Source of the DNA: Zopfochytrium polystomum | Lineage: Eukaryota > Chytridiomycota > Chytridiomycetes > Chytridiales > Chytridiaceae | Assembly (NCBI GenBank): GCA_025765615.1 | Contig: JAIVFJ010000578.1 | Span: 1-22,679 of the forward strand | Reading direction: 5' to 3' | Length of the DNA: 22,679 nucleotides | The notes under the pieces: model-generated | The model's input: the letters and a program-made list of their open reading frames with translations, nothing else | Told to the model about the DNA's origin: nothing | Database searches by the model: none | Position numbers and translations under genes: made by a program | Part shown: positions 1 through 8,803 of the stretch, piece after piece | Position numbering within the stretch: position 1 is the first letter of the stretch | How the letters are laid out: each line of letters opens with the position of its first letter

Positions 1-25
1 TCTCGCTCTCTCGCTCCGTCTGCAC

Positions 26-28
<3 letters not shown>

Positions 29-109
<81 letters not shown>

Positions 110-174
110 GAGAGAGAGAGAGAGGAGAGAGGGGAGAGAGAGAGAGAGAGAGAGTGAGTGAGTGAGTGAGAGAG
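29..174. repeat. (GA)n microsatellite
   Basis: A nearly pure GA dinucleotide tract with a few GGAG interruptions, ending in a short GAGT tetranucleotide run (about 154-170). It lies at the window edge, outside the transposon that starts at 488. The complementary CT type recurs inside the transposon at about 2454-2635. No gene signal is seen in it. Confidence 0.95.
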
Positions 175-484
175 GCGGCTGAGGGAACGCGCATTGCATG
201 GGGGTGGGGTGGCATGGTGGTGGCATATGGCAGCGCGCTTGCCTAATTTGGGGAAAAGTGCAACACAACTACAACAACAACATAACAAGGACGATCGAAC
301 AAGGGTTTACTTTCCTTACAATGCGATTTAGAATCAGTGGCGGACGCCAAAGAAATTATGGAAATGTAATCATTTCGAAATGAAAATGTTCGGGAGTCTT
401 CCGTTGTCTCGTCCTCGTCCGAACGTGCGTTGCTGTTGTCTCTCACTGTTGAACGCACGGTCAACGGTCAACGGCGAGAGACAA
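175..484. other. unassigned DNA left of the transposon
   Basis: About 310 bases in which no convincing coding frame, RNA gene or promoter was recognised. Short open frames on both strands lack ATG starts or plausible composition. The right edge contains GGTCAACGGTCAACGG, a short tandem duplication, just before the transposon target site. Confidence 0.5.
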
Positions 485-487
485 CAA

Positions 488-505
488 CAGGGGGATTGTC
501 TAAAA
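488..505 (+). repeat. left terminal inverted repeat
   Basis: CAGGGGGATTGTCTAAAA, an exact reverse complement of 3928-3945. It is preceded directly by CAA (485-487), which is also found directly after the right repeat. The match does not extend outward or inward, so the element boundary is well defined. Confidence 0.92.
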
Positions 506-558
506 AACAGAGGTCACTGCACAAACTAAGCTTTATTGAACAACAGTGCCTTCTTGTC

Positions 559-1726
559 CTAGTTCTCGAAATTTTTGTAAATCAAAATTAAGCCAACCCG
601 AACGCCATTTTTATCCACAACCTCACGGCGCTCTACTTCATCCGTTACTTGACGTGGAAAATTGGCTTCAATGGTGATTGTGTTAAGCAGAAAATGTTTC
701 ACGCCTAACACCAAGAGATTGTCCCACTCACTGTGGTCGTCCATTTTCCAGACATTACCACCTTCATCTGAATCGCGCACATAGGTGGCAATAATTGACT
801 GCCTATCGCCTGGTACTTTAAATGTGACGCTGTGCCCCGACAGTAAGTGAACAAGGACGAGCACATGACCTGGCACTGGGACCACATGGATGAAGTGGTC
901 AGACGGAATTGATATGGTGGGCCTCAAAGCCGAGGTCAAAAAGTCGACAGAAAAGCCACCGTCACCACGCAAGGATGGAGGCGGAGATGGCTGTATTTGT
1001 CGCAAATTTGAAGGCGTGACCGCTCGAAAGTTCTTGTTGAAACGCCCAGGTTGATTTGTGACGTCTTCCATCGAGTATCGCATGTTGGAGTTGTTCGCAA
1101 GGACGTCTGCGCTGAAGGGCTCCCCGTCATATTTGCGCTTGCGTGGGTACAAAGGCTGCGGATTCTCACGGTTGCGCAGCATTTCTGTGGGACCGTCGAA
1201 GTCAGTAGAATCGCCGAAATGGAACTCTTTGTCCGAGATGCTCTCGTCGATGTCGGAGTCGTCTGGCTGAGCAATGGGTGAGGCAGCAACAGGCTCGTCA
1301 AAGGAATGAGTGTGGCGCTGAGAGGGCTCTTTCTTGTCCGAAGAATGGAGTAAGGAGGCAAGGAGCGACCCTCGCGGAGAGTGTTCTCTTGAAGAGCTCG
1401 CCAAGCTTGGGAGGGCCGCAAGGAAGGCAGGGAGAGAGGGGAACGGTGAGATCATGTGCGTTATGAAGTCAACGTCTTTCCACACCCTTACCAGCAATTT
1501 TCGAACGGATGAACGGAACGCCAAACTTGGAAAATTTAGGAAAGTGCTTTTTGATGTCAGCCCCTCGAATTGGTTGCGGCAGGAGGGACCAGTCGACTTT
1601 TGCGCAGGCGGCGTCAAGGTTTTTCTGATCTTTCTCACACCATGTATTGTTATAGTCAATCTTGCGAGCACGGCCAGGGATTTGGCGCGCGCTGCTTTCG
1701 CTGCTCTCTTCACTGTCTGATTTCAT
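559..1726 (-). CDS. transposon-borne second protein, possibly SANT/Myb-like; one intron
   Basis: Start chosen at the ATG at 1726, because the longer frame to 1801 begins with TTG and a minus-strand TATA-like TAGTATAAAA lies near 1751-1760. Exon 1 is 1726-1492. A GTAAGG donor at 1491 interrupts the frame, and the phase-compatible acceptor tried here gives intron 1491-1386 and exon 2 1385-559, about 353 aa. The donor is convincing but the acceptor is uncertain. The N-terminus is acidic and Ser-rich (residues 3-12). Residues 28-75 have a Trp-x16-Trp pattern (W29, W46) followed by a basic, aromatic stretch, resembling one SANT/Myb repeat. Harbinger elements usually pair the transposase with such a DNA-binding protein; that role is inferred. 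The middle is low-complexity with a basic PRKRK motif. The last 150 residues look folded but were not recognised. A minus-strand AATAAA at 537-532 follows the stop. Confidence 0.6.
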
Positions 1727-2558
1727 TGCGGTTTTGCAGCGAGGGGGGTGTTTTATACTATTCTTGCGCGTTTCATATTTGTGGGTTCGCCATGGAAGCA
1801 AGCGATACAGGACGATAGGTACAGAGCGAGGAATGGTGTGCGCTTGTGTGAGCTATGAGCATGTGACAGACAGCGAGGGGGAGAGGAGAGAGGGCTGGAG
1901 ACTGGGCAAGAGAGTGAAAGAGAGACAAGGCATGCGCCGCATATGAACTGTTTTGCACAGCTCGGACTTGGGGCCAAGGCGCACACCACCAATGACTCTT
2001 CACTCTTCGTTTCACAATGCAGCGTTCAGGCAGGGCTTCTTTTTTTTCCTTTTTTTTTTGTTTTTTTGGCTGCAACGCGGTCTAAACATCACGCGACTGC
2101 ACAAAAATAAAATTATTGTGCATTTTCAATTTGGGCTTGGTACGCGGTCTAGTTGCTAATGGGTGGCTCCTTTTGTCAATTGGTAAAGTAGACCGCGTGG
2201 CTGTTTTTTGGACCGCGTGGTCAAAATCTGTACCGTGATGGTGACTTCTTTACCGCGACGAGAGATGTTGTGCAATGGAATCTTGTTTTGTTGACAAGAA
2301 AAAAAATTCAACATCTTTTTTTTTTTCGCACTTCCGTCTCGCAATGCAAGTTTCCAAACAACCGAGTCCGTTAATTGTAAACACGCGTCCAAATGATCAA
2401 TTTCTCTGGCTTTATTGTGGCTCGGACCCCTATTCTCCGTGCTGTCTTGTTTTCTCTCTCTCTCTCTCTCTCTCCCTCTCTCTCTCCTCTCCTCCTCCCT
2501 CCCTCCTCCTCTCTCTCCTCTCTCTCCTCTCCTCCTCTCCTCCCTCTCCCTCCTCCTC

Positions 2559-2594
<36 letters not shown>

Positions 2595-2670
2595 CTCTCC
2601 TCTCTCTCTCTCTCTCTCCTCTCTCTGTCTTCTGCCTCACCCACACACACACTCTCTCTCTCCCTTCTTT
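1727..2670. promoter_or_regulatory. divergent promoter region between the two transposon genes
   Basis: This non-coding centre of the element separates the divergent starts. It contains homopolymer T tracts (about 2040-2067 and 2316-2326). It holds three exact copies of the 9-mer ACGCGGTCT (2075-2083, 2142-2150, and inverted at 2190-2198) plus GGACCGCGT at 2210-2218 and TACCGCGA at 2251-2258. The CT microsatellite occupies its right end. The repeated motif is a candidate binding site for the transposase or second protein (inference). Open frames here are products of low complexity. Confidence 0.55.
2454..2635. repeat. (CT)n microsatellite inside the transposon
   Basis: A long pyrimidine-only tract of CT repeats with CCT interruptions, directly upstream of the transposase TATA box. 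Long open frames across it in several phases are artefacts of the repeat. It is of the type complementary to the GA tract at 29-174. Confidence 0.95.
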
Positions 2671-2678
2671 ATAAAAAG
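2671..2678 (+). promoter_or_regulatory. TATA box of the transposase gene
   Basis: TATAAAAA, 39 bases before the ATG at 2717. The frame extends upstream only to a GTG at 2696, which is too close to the TATA box, so the ATG is preferred. Confidence 0.6.
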
Positions 2679-2716
2679 TTAGTCTCGCTACAGTCGTGAA
2701 TACACCAGCCACCCAC

Positions 2717-3723
2717 ATGACGGATCAACTTTCTGTCGATTGGGAAGCACATTTCCTCCACCACTTCACAGCGAGCGACCAGCCGAAGCACCGCCAAACG
2801 AATGTGGCTGACGATTTCAAAGCCTTTTTTGGAGTTTCGGCGCAAGTTTGTGACGATATCTGGTTGCGCATCCGAGTGCCGGGTAACCACCCAGCAACAA
2901 AGCCCATTCATCTTCTCTGCGCTCTGTACCTCTTGAAAGTCTACCCCACGCAGTACGTGGCCCGGAGGACTCTTGGTGTTAGCGCCCAAACGTGGTTGAA
3001 CTGGTCGTCGTCGGGCTTACAAGCGCTTCTTGATATTGCACATGTAAATTCTTTCACGACTTTCGAGCTTTGCCACCTCTAACTTTACAATATCCTCAGT
3101 TTTCCCTCGAAGACCGTTGGTGCAACTGGTCTTCGCCGCAGTTTTCCATGTACGCTGACGGCATCGACATTCACGTTCCGGAGCAGCGCCACCGACAGAA
3201 GTCGGACTTTTCCCATAAGCACAAGCACGCCGGTATTCGCTTCGTCGTGGGCACAGCCATCGGTCACCTCAAGATTGTGTGGGTGAGTGACGGCTTTCCT
3301 TGCGGATCCCATCCAGACCTCCGGATCGCTCGTGCGGGGCTAGCGCCTCTCCTTGGTCCTGGCGAATGCGTCGCAGCTGACAAAGGCTTTCGCGGAGATC
3401 CTCGTTTTCTGACGTCAGCGAGTCTCGATCCTGTTATCAATCGAGCAGTCAAGAGGATTGGCACTCGTCACGAAAACGTTAACCAGCGGATTCGCGAGTT
3501 TCGATGCCTCGCAACACAGCAGTTTCGTCACGGTCGCCCAAGGCTCAATGAGTTTTTCAAAATTGTGTGCTTCCTGGTGAATATGAAGCTGGAGTATGAG
3601 CCTATGTATGACATTCGAGAGGCGTTGCTGCAAATATTACGACCAGCTCCTGCTGCTCTGGTGGATGGACCTTCTGCGGCTCAAACGCGGGAAGGGAGGA
3701 ACCAGCCGAGACGGAATCACTAG
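2717..3723 (+). CDS. PIF/Harbinger (DDE_Tnp_4-like) transposase, one intron
   Basis: Exons 2717-3043 and 3100-3723 give 316 aa. The 56-nt intron has a GTAAAT donor, a CTAAC branch site (about 3079-3083) and a CAG acceptor, phase 0 on both sides. Splicing joins the N-terminal helical domain to the catalytic core. Residues up to about 109 include a helix-turn-helix-like stretch ending in GVSAQTW. The core shows the expected series: MYADGIDIHVPE with D129, a DFSHKHKHAGIRF block, SDGFPCGSHPDLRI, VAADKGFRG with D203, and RHENVNQR with E234, followed by FRCL..QFRHG. These match HARBI1/DDE superfamily endonucleases, which cut and rejoin the transposon ends. All three presumed acidic catalytic residues are present. 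The frame closes at a TAG (3721-3723), after which the same phase stays open and highly acidic. AATAAA follows at 3897-3902. Confidence 0.88.
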
Positions 3724-3933
3724 ACGGATCGTCCTGACGAGGAAATGTCGTGGGACGAGAGCGAGGAGAGTGAGAGCGAGGAGGGCGAGGAAGACGAGGA
3801 GGACGTGGAGTTTGACGGCGACTGGTACAGCCAGCCCCATTCTCGCCCAGCTTACGTTTCTGTATTCCTCGGCCCAATGTGTGGTGACATCTGTACAATA
3901 AATGAAGTTTCGTACAATCTCTCTCCGTTTTAG
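3724..3933 (+). other. in-frame acidic open extension after the transposase stop
   Basis: The transposase phase remains open for about 69 codons after the TAG at 3721-3723. It encodes a run dominated by Glu and Asp (about codons 10-30, mostly GAG) and closes only at 3931-3933, inside the right terminal repeat. It could be an ancestral acidic tail cut off by a nonsense change, a read-through segment, or the exon of an unrecognised intron spanning the stop. Against translation to its end, the AATAAA at 3897-3902 lies inside it and would probably cleave the message before the final stop. No homologue was recognised. Confidence 0.35.
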
Positions 3934-3945
3934 ACAATCCCCCTG
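3928..3945 (-). repeat. right terminal inverted repeat
   Basis: TTTTAGACAATCCCCCTG, an exact inverse of 488-505, followed by CAA (3946-3948). The plus-strand AATAAA signal of the transposase lies 26 bp inside it. Confidence 0.92.
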
Positions 3946-4497
3946 CAAAGTTACTGATGTAGGAAGGGGAAATTGATTTGGATAAATGAGGAGAAAAAAG
4001 AAACGAAACACGAGAGAAAGGAGGGAGAGAGAAAAGGGAAAAAAAAAAAAAAAAGAAAAAAGAAAAAAAAAAAAGGAAAGTGGCAACCGGAAAAGAACAA
4101 ACGTGGTCTGCAAAGTGAAACCGACAAAGCCAAGCGACGCCCATCGAACCCAGAGGCAGTGTGCTTCGGATGAGAAAGAGGAGGGGTGAGTGAAAAAACC
4201 TGAAAGGCACAGAAACAACAAAACTTACAAGAATACAGCACCACAGCAAGCGCACCATCACTGTGTTCAGTTAAAATCTTCTGCAAAACAGTGGCCGCGA
4301 TTGCTAATTCACAAAGTTCCTTGACTTTCCTCGAGCCACTCCAACCAGCCCTCCGCGGCCGAGGGCGGCAGCTCCGAGACCGGTGGCATCAAGATACTGC
4401 AAGCCTCCCACACTTCCCTGCCCACCCAAGGGACCCCCAGGGACTGCTTGTTCGAAATCAGTGGACAGTTGAAACAGTCTGGCTTGCCAGCCAGCCG
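3946..4497. other. purine-rich host DNA right of the transposon
   Basis: After the CAA target duplication comes a plus-strand purine-rich stretch (about 3960-4080) with long A runs, then unassigned sequence. A minus-strand open stretch (about 4500-4304) continues the region of the neighbouring hypothetical gene and may hold one of its 3' exons, but no splice pair could be fixed. Lysine- and phenylalanine-rich open frames here are artefacts of the homopolymers. Confidence 0.5.
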
Positions 4498-6742
4498 TCA
4501 TCTCCAACCCAGCCAGCGTCTCTCCACTTGTTCGCAGAACGATGGAGCGGAAACTTCAGGCGGCTGCCATGGCGGGAGCGAGCGTCCGTCTCCGTCAACG
4601 GGTTCAGTCACAACACCACCGTTCCATGGCGTCGCGTCGCCTGTCCAGTTCGGTATCTCTGGCTGAACGGGGGCTTCCATCCACGTGTTGTCGCCTTCTG
4701 CCGCCGGAGCCACCGCACCTGCCGCTGGCCACGCCGCAGGATGCGGCGCACCGCATCCGTCTTGCAGCTCCAACCCCTGCGGCGCTGGCGAGCCGTGTCT
4801 GAGGGGCGGGTCAGACGCTTCCAGAAATCTCCAGCGACCAGTGCCCGCGGGTTTCGCCAGCTTCAAAGGCGGCAGAGAGTTCGATTGCGACGGTACCGAT
4901 ACGGCGCTTTCCGTCGTTAAATCCATGGCGGCGACACGATTCTGAGGGCTCGACACTTCCGTCAAATCGCTCGATGCGCTGCTTCCACGAATGCACCTGG
5001 CCTTTGGCAAGACCGGCTCGGGTTTTACTCGGGCTGGCGGCACTTTTTCCACCTCATCGTCGTCGTCATCCAAGGTCCTCCAAATCGTCGTCCAGTCCTT
5101 CATCGTCCACCTCTATAACTTCGTTCTCAACAAACAGGTGAACACCTTTCATGCGACTGCTCTCCGGCAGTGGCACCCCATCAGCAAATAGCAGGTCGAC
5201 ATCGATCACTTCAATCAGCGTTTCGCCGTGCGACGAAGACGATGAGCCAGAGGCGGAGGAGAATCTGGTTGGTTCAATGCGGGTGGCGGCTCGGAGACGG
5301 GATGCAATGTCGTACGTGAGAGCTTTGGATGAAGGTAGCGGAGGGAGCTGATTGTACTTCACATCAACATCCCCATCATTCTCTTTCACAACAATTTCCT
5401 TCGTCTCGACATGTTGCAGAGTCCCTTCTTGCTGATGCAGCTGTGGCTCCGATGCTTCCAGGTTGCGGTATCCTTGGCGCGGAAGTGGTTTTCTGTATTT
5501 ATCTTTCTCTTGCGGAGATGTGACGGTAGTAACCGATGAGAGAGATGGGCACGCAGACATTGATCTTGCTGTCGCAAAGTGCGCAGCGGCCGTGTAAGGG
5601 TCCGCTGCGGTCGACGCCGGAGAGACGGACAATAATTTGGCAGTGTTGCTTGCTAAAGTGTTGTCGAAGCGGAAGGATTCATCAAAGTTGCGGCTTGCGA
5701 CATCGGAGGGATATCCCATCTCTTCAAAATAATCGCGGGTGCCTTCTTCCGAAATGCTGTGCACAGAGCTGAGCGGTCTCGCGTCCCACTCCGACTTGCT
5801 GGAAAGAATGCTTCGAATGCTTGCGACCACCGCCGCTTTTTTCTCCGCCACTGCTGCTGACACCTGTTCTGCCTCTGCCGCCGCCGCAGCCGCTGCCGAA
5901 AAATCGTCTGCAGAGCCGATTTTCAGCGCGGGCCAGACCTCGCCGCCGGGAAGATCCTGACCAATTTCCGGAGACGACCGTGAAGACGTTGCTGTTTCAT
6001 CGAATCGAATGGCTGGCCGCACTCTCGGTGCGCCGGCCGCCGCGAGTCTTATTGATCCCGGCGAAATGATTCGGCCAATATATATTGACCCGTCAAGGTT
6101 GGGCGGTGGGGAAGGAGCGCGAGATAAGAAGCGTGGGTGGCGAGCGATGGGGTTTGGGGGCAAGGTTGGTGTTGTCGGAGCTTCAGGGTTGGGAACTGTC
6201 GTTGAATAGGAAGAACTTGGCACGGAGGGAACCTGCGGTTGGTGTGTATCGAGGGTATCGTCAAAAGACGTGACTGGACAGTTTTCCCCGCCGCTGCTGA
6301 TTCCGATACTATCGTTGGTGGAAGGAGTGGCGATGTCACCGACGCCGTTCGCAGGGCACTTCTTCTTGTTCGCAGGTGCATAGGGGGCACTGGCAGGTGT
6401 GGGATCTTGCATTGAGGGTTTTCCTCGCTTCCTTTTCGGCAGGGATTTTCCCATCGTCCCGTTTCCATTAACCACAAGCGACTTGGTCAGATCTGAGGCA
6501 ATTGGTGGTGCTGCTGGTGCTGCTGATACTATTGCGGAAGCCCCAGTGCGATTTTGAGAGCGGTGGCTGACCCAGTGGGCGGCGGCGACCGCCGCGGCGT
6601 CCTGTGGGCAGGCGGGCAGGGTGTGGCGTGGGAGGCCGATGAAATTTGCGTCGTCGTCTGCGTCGACGAATACGGTTGAGCGGTAGGAACGGCGCCCTGG
6701 GGCCTTTGACAACAACGAAGATGAGGGACCCGCCGATGCCAT
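4498..6742 (-). CDS. large disordered hypothetical protein with SUMO-interacting-like motifs; frame break near 5066-5103
   Basis: The main frame runs from the ATG at 6742 to a TGA at 5066 (558 aa). Upstream in-frame codons begin only with GTG, so the ATG was chosen. The protein is rich in Ser, Pro and Ala, with a basic cluster LPKRKRGKP (about 153-161), an Ala-rich segment in the middle and an acidic C-terminus. Two hydrophobic-acidic motifs near residues 510-516 (IEVIDVD) and 541-546 (EVIEVD) resemble SUMO-interacting motifs. The frame closes just as a second frame (5103-4498) continues the same acidic character with DDDDEVEKVPP, then a VKPEPV motif and more than 150 further codons. No good GT..AG pair joins them. 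A one-base change would restore continuity, so this is a real frameshift, an assembly error or an unseen intron. A nuclear, SUMO-linked role is only a guess; the family was not recognised. Confidence 0.55.
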
Positions 6743-7080
6743 CAACGGCGTGACGAGGATGGGTGACTGTGGGCGGGGAAGGAGAAGAGATGCTCGTTCG
6801 CCAACAAGATCTGCGCTTGTTGCTTGGCTCCCCAGCGTGTTCTCGCGGTATTTGCCGTTTCTGCATCTGTCTCTTGGTCTGTCTCTAGCTAGATACGTGC
6901 GGTGAAGGGAGGGCACAGACAGGCAAACAGAACGAAGAAACGCGAACCAGCTTGTCTTCTTCGTGGCTCGGACACAGGATTCTTCGCCGCTGCCCGTGTG
7001 TGTCCGAACACCAGCCCCACCCCATTAAACGAACTCATGTGTAGAGAGAGGCCATGCAAACGCCCGTTGTGTGTTCCAGT
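6743..7080. other. intergenic, promoter side of the hypothetical gene and 3' side of the rhodanese gene
   Basis: The 338 bases separate two minus-strand genes. No clear TATA box or additional gene was seen. A plus-strand open frame crossing it contains a Lys run encoded by a poly-A tract and is a shadow. Confidence 0.5.
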
Positions 7081-7288
7081 TCAGAATGTTCGCATGACGC
7101 TCGACTTCTTGCCCGCGTATTCCACCCATCCTCCCTCGTACACGGAAACATCCGCTGTCTTGCCGGCAACCTGCAGAGCCAGAAATAGCACGCTCGCGGT
7201 CATGGCATCGTCTGTAAAAGGCCGCGAAACAATTCTGTCAGACAACACAAAGGAACGACGAAGGAGGACGCAGCGCACAAGACCTACA

Positions 7289-7323
<35 letters not shown>

Positions 7324-8776
7324 CATATGCTACTCACGCCCCATCACCACCACCGGTTTCCCCAAATCCACGCCCCTCCTCTCAAAGACCTCCACAATCT
7401 CCGGCATTGTCCGCATCCTGCGGCTCCGCGCGTCCACAACAGTCCGCCAGTCCACATTGACCGCGCCGGGAACGTGCCCTATCCACTCCCGCGGCACCCC
7501 GCCCGCGCCCTTCAGCAGCGACCCCGACGACGGCCGGAACCGTCCCGCCGGCCGTCCGTCGACGACCGTGGCGAAGCTGGCGCGGTTGTAGTCCAGCGCC
7601 TGCCGGAGCAGGGTCGCGTGGTCGACGGCGAGCGCCGCGTCGGGGCGCGCTTGGAAGCGCCTGGGAGGAGGCGGGCTGGCGGGAGCTGCGTCGGCTGGTG
7701 AGGGTGGACGAGCGGAAGAGGAATCCGGTGACGACGGTGGAGAGATAGGGCCAGTTTCGACAGGACGCCCTTCGCTCAGCCAAGCTGGGAACCCGCCGTC
7801 AAGGACAGAGACCCGCCGATGGCCCATAGCCTAATTGAGTCGGGCGAAGGCAGTTTGTGTCAGTCCGGGTTGGTGGGAAACCGTTCAGGAACTCCTTGAA
7901 GAGCTAAAGAGAGCATCCGCTACCTTTAACATCCAATAACCTCGCGGCGCTGTGCTTATCCCAGCCGTGTCGTAGAACACAAGGTGATCTTCTTCGGCAA
8001 TACCTAACCGCGCTGTAACCGAAGTGTGAATACTAATTCATCCACAGAAAGAGCGAAATGGAACATACTCATGCTCTCCTCAAAATCTTCTACGGTCGGG
8101 GTCATCAACGGAACTGAGTTCAACGGATCCGAAATTTCGCTGTGGTCAAAGAATCGAGCAGTCTGTGTTCAGCGAAATGGATCATTTGTTACATACATAA
8201 AGAGAATCATTTCCGTCTTGGTTGCAAATAGTGACCGCTCCCCTCGACGTTCGGAGAAGTTGAGACTTTCTCACCTACCGGCAGACGCCCAACCTCGACA
8301 AACTCCCTCGCAGGGTCTCGCTTCGCGTCGGCCGCCGACACTTCGTCATCTGCCCATTCAGGAGTGTTCCATCCCGCGGCGCGTGCGTACCACGCCGCCT
8401 CTTCGTCCTCGGCCTCCAACTGGGCGGTGGACTGACCGGGGCGGACCGACCGGAGCCGCTGAGGCCGGTACCAGCTCGCGTCGAGCGGGATCACGCGCCC
8501 GCCATCGCGCGCGCTGTCCTTTGATGGGTGAGCGAGCGCAGAGGCTAACCATGCTGCGGTTACGAGTGGAGGCGGTGTGGGCGCGAGGCGAGCTGCGAAC
8601 TGGCGTGTTTGAGGTCGACAGCTAGGAGGACTTCCGGCATGATGGCTGCTGCCCGCAAGCAGCACCGATTTGGGACCGATGACAAGTCTGAGTGGGATCA
8701 TCAAAAACAATTTGGATAACGCGCAGAGGAGTCTCTTGAGATGCAAAAAATAAACGGGGTCGAACAGGGATGGCAT
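7081..8776 (-). CDS. tandem-rhodanese protein (thiosulfate/3-mercaptopyruvate sulfurtransferase family), five exons
   Basis: Exons: 8776 or 8701 to 8279, 8162-8069, 8012-7924, 7830-7338, 7211-7081. All junctions are phase-consistent GT..AG, with good donors GTAGGT, GTATGT and GTGAGT. The ATG at 8701 (409 aa) gives a basic, hydroxylated N-terminus like a mitochondrial presequence. The ATG at 8776 adds 25 residues and lies only 27 bp after the V-ATPase stop, so 8701 is favoured. Domain 1 shows LVTAAWL, the [12 protein letters not shown] block, LVFYDTAG and [15 protein letters not shown]. Domain 2 shows [10 protein letters not shown] and [12 protein letters not shown]. These match TUM1/MPST enzymes, which move sulfur onto acceptors such as thiols or the tRNA-thiolation pathway. 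The domain 2 active-site loop, normally C-G-S-G-x-T-A, reads G-H-D-A-M-T-A across the last junction, so the sulfur-carrying Cys appears absent. A Pro/Ala/Ser-rich insert separates the domains. Confidence 0.9.
7290..7322. repeat. 33-bp A/T homopolymer within the last rhodanese intron
   Basis: An uninterrupted run of 33 A on the plus strand (T in the sense of the gene), close to the donor side of intron 7337-7212. It produces a false Phe-rich open frame. Its exact length may be unreliable because homopolymers are error-prone. Confidence 0.9.
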
Positions 8777-8803
8777 TCGAACGGAAAAAGCGTCCAGCTT
8801 GTT

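Larger units (their letters stand above)
488..3945. mobile_element. PIF/Harbinger-like DNA transposon, two genes, TIRs and target duplication intact
   Basis: A 3,458-bp element bounded by perfect 18-bp inverted repeats (CAGGGGGATTGTCTAAAA at 488-505, its reverse complement at 3928-3945). Both sides carry the trinucleotide CAA (485-487 and 3946-3948), read as a 3-bp target-site duplication. It contains a + strand DDE transposase (2717-3723) and a - strand second gene (1726-559). They diverge from a roughly 1-kb centre holding a CT microsatellite and repeated CGCGGT motifs. AATAAA signals sit just inside each end (532-537 on the minus strand, 3897-3902 on the plus strand), so both transcripts can terminate within the element. 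A two-gene layout and 3-bp duplications are typical of PIF/Harbinger elements; CAA instead of the usual TWA is unusual. Intact ends and an open transposase frame suggest recent activity, which is inference. Confidence 0.88.

Noticed and set aside
2156..2718. Arg/Glu-rich and Ser/Leu-rich open frames on both strands
   Set aside because: They are translations of the CT/GA microsatellite in all phases.
3602..4286. Phe- and Leu-rich minus-strand open frames crossing the right transposon end
   Set aside because: They are translations of A/T and purine tracts and of the antisense of the acidic GAG run; they cross the transposon boundary.
6902..7701. Plus-strand open frames over the rhodanese gene, including a Lys run
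   Set aside because: They are antisense shadows; the minus strand carries the conserved rhodanese motifs with matching splice phases.
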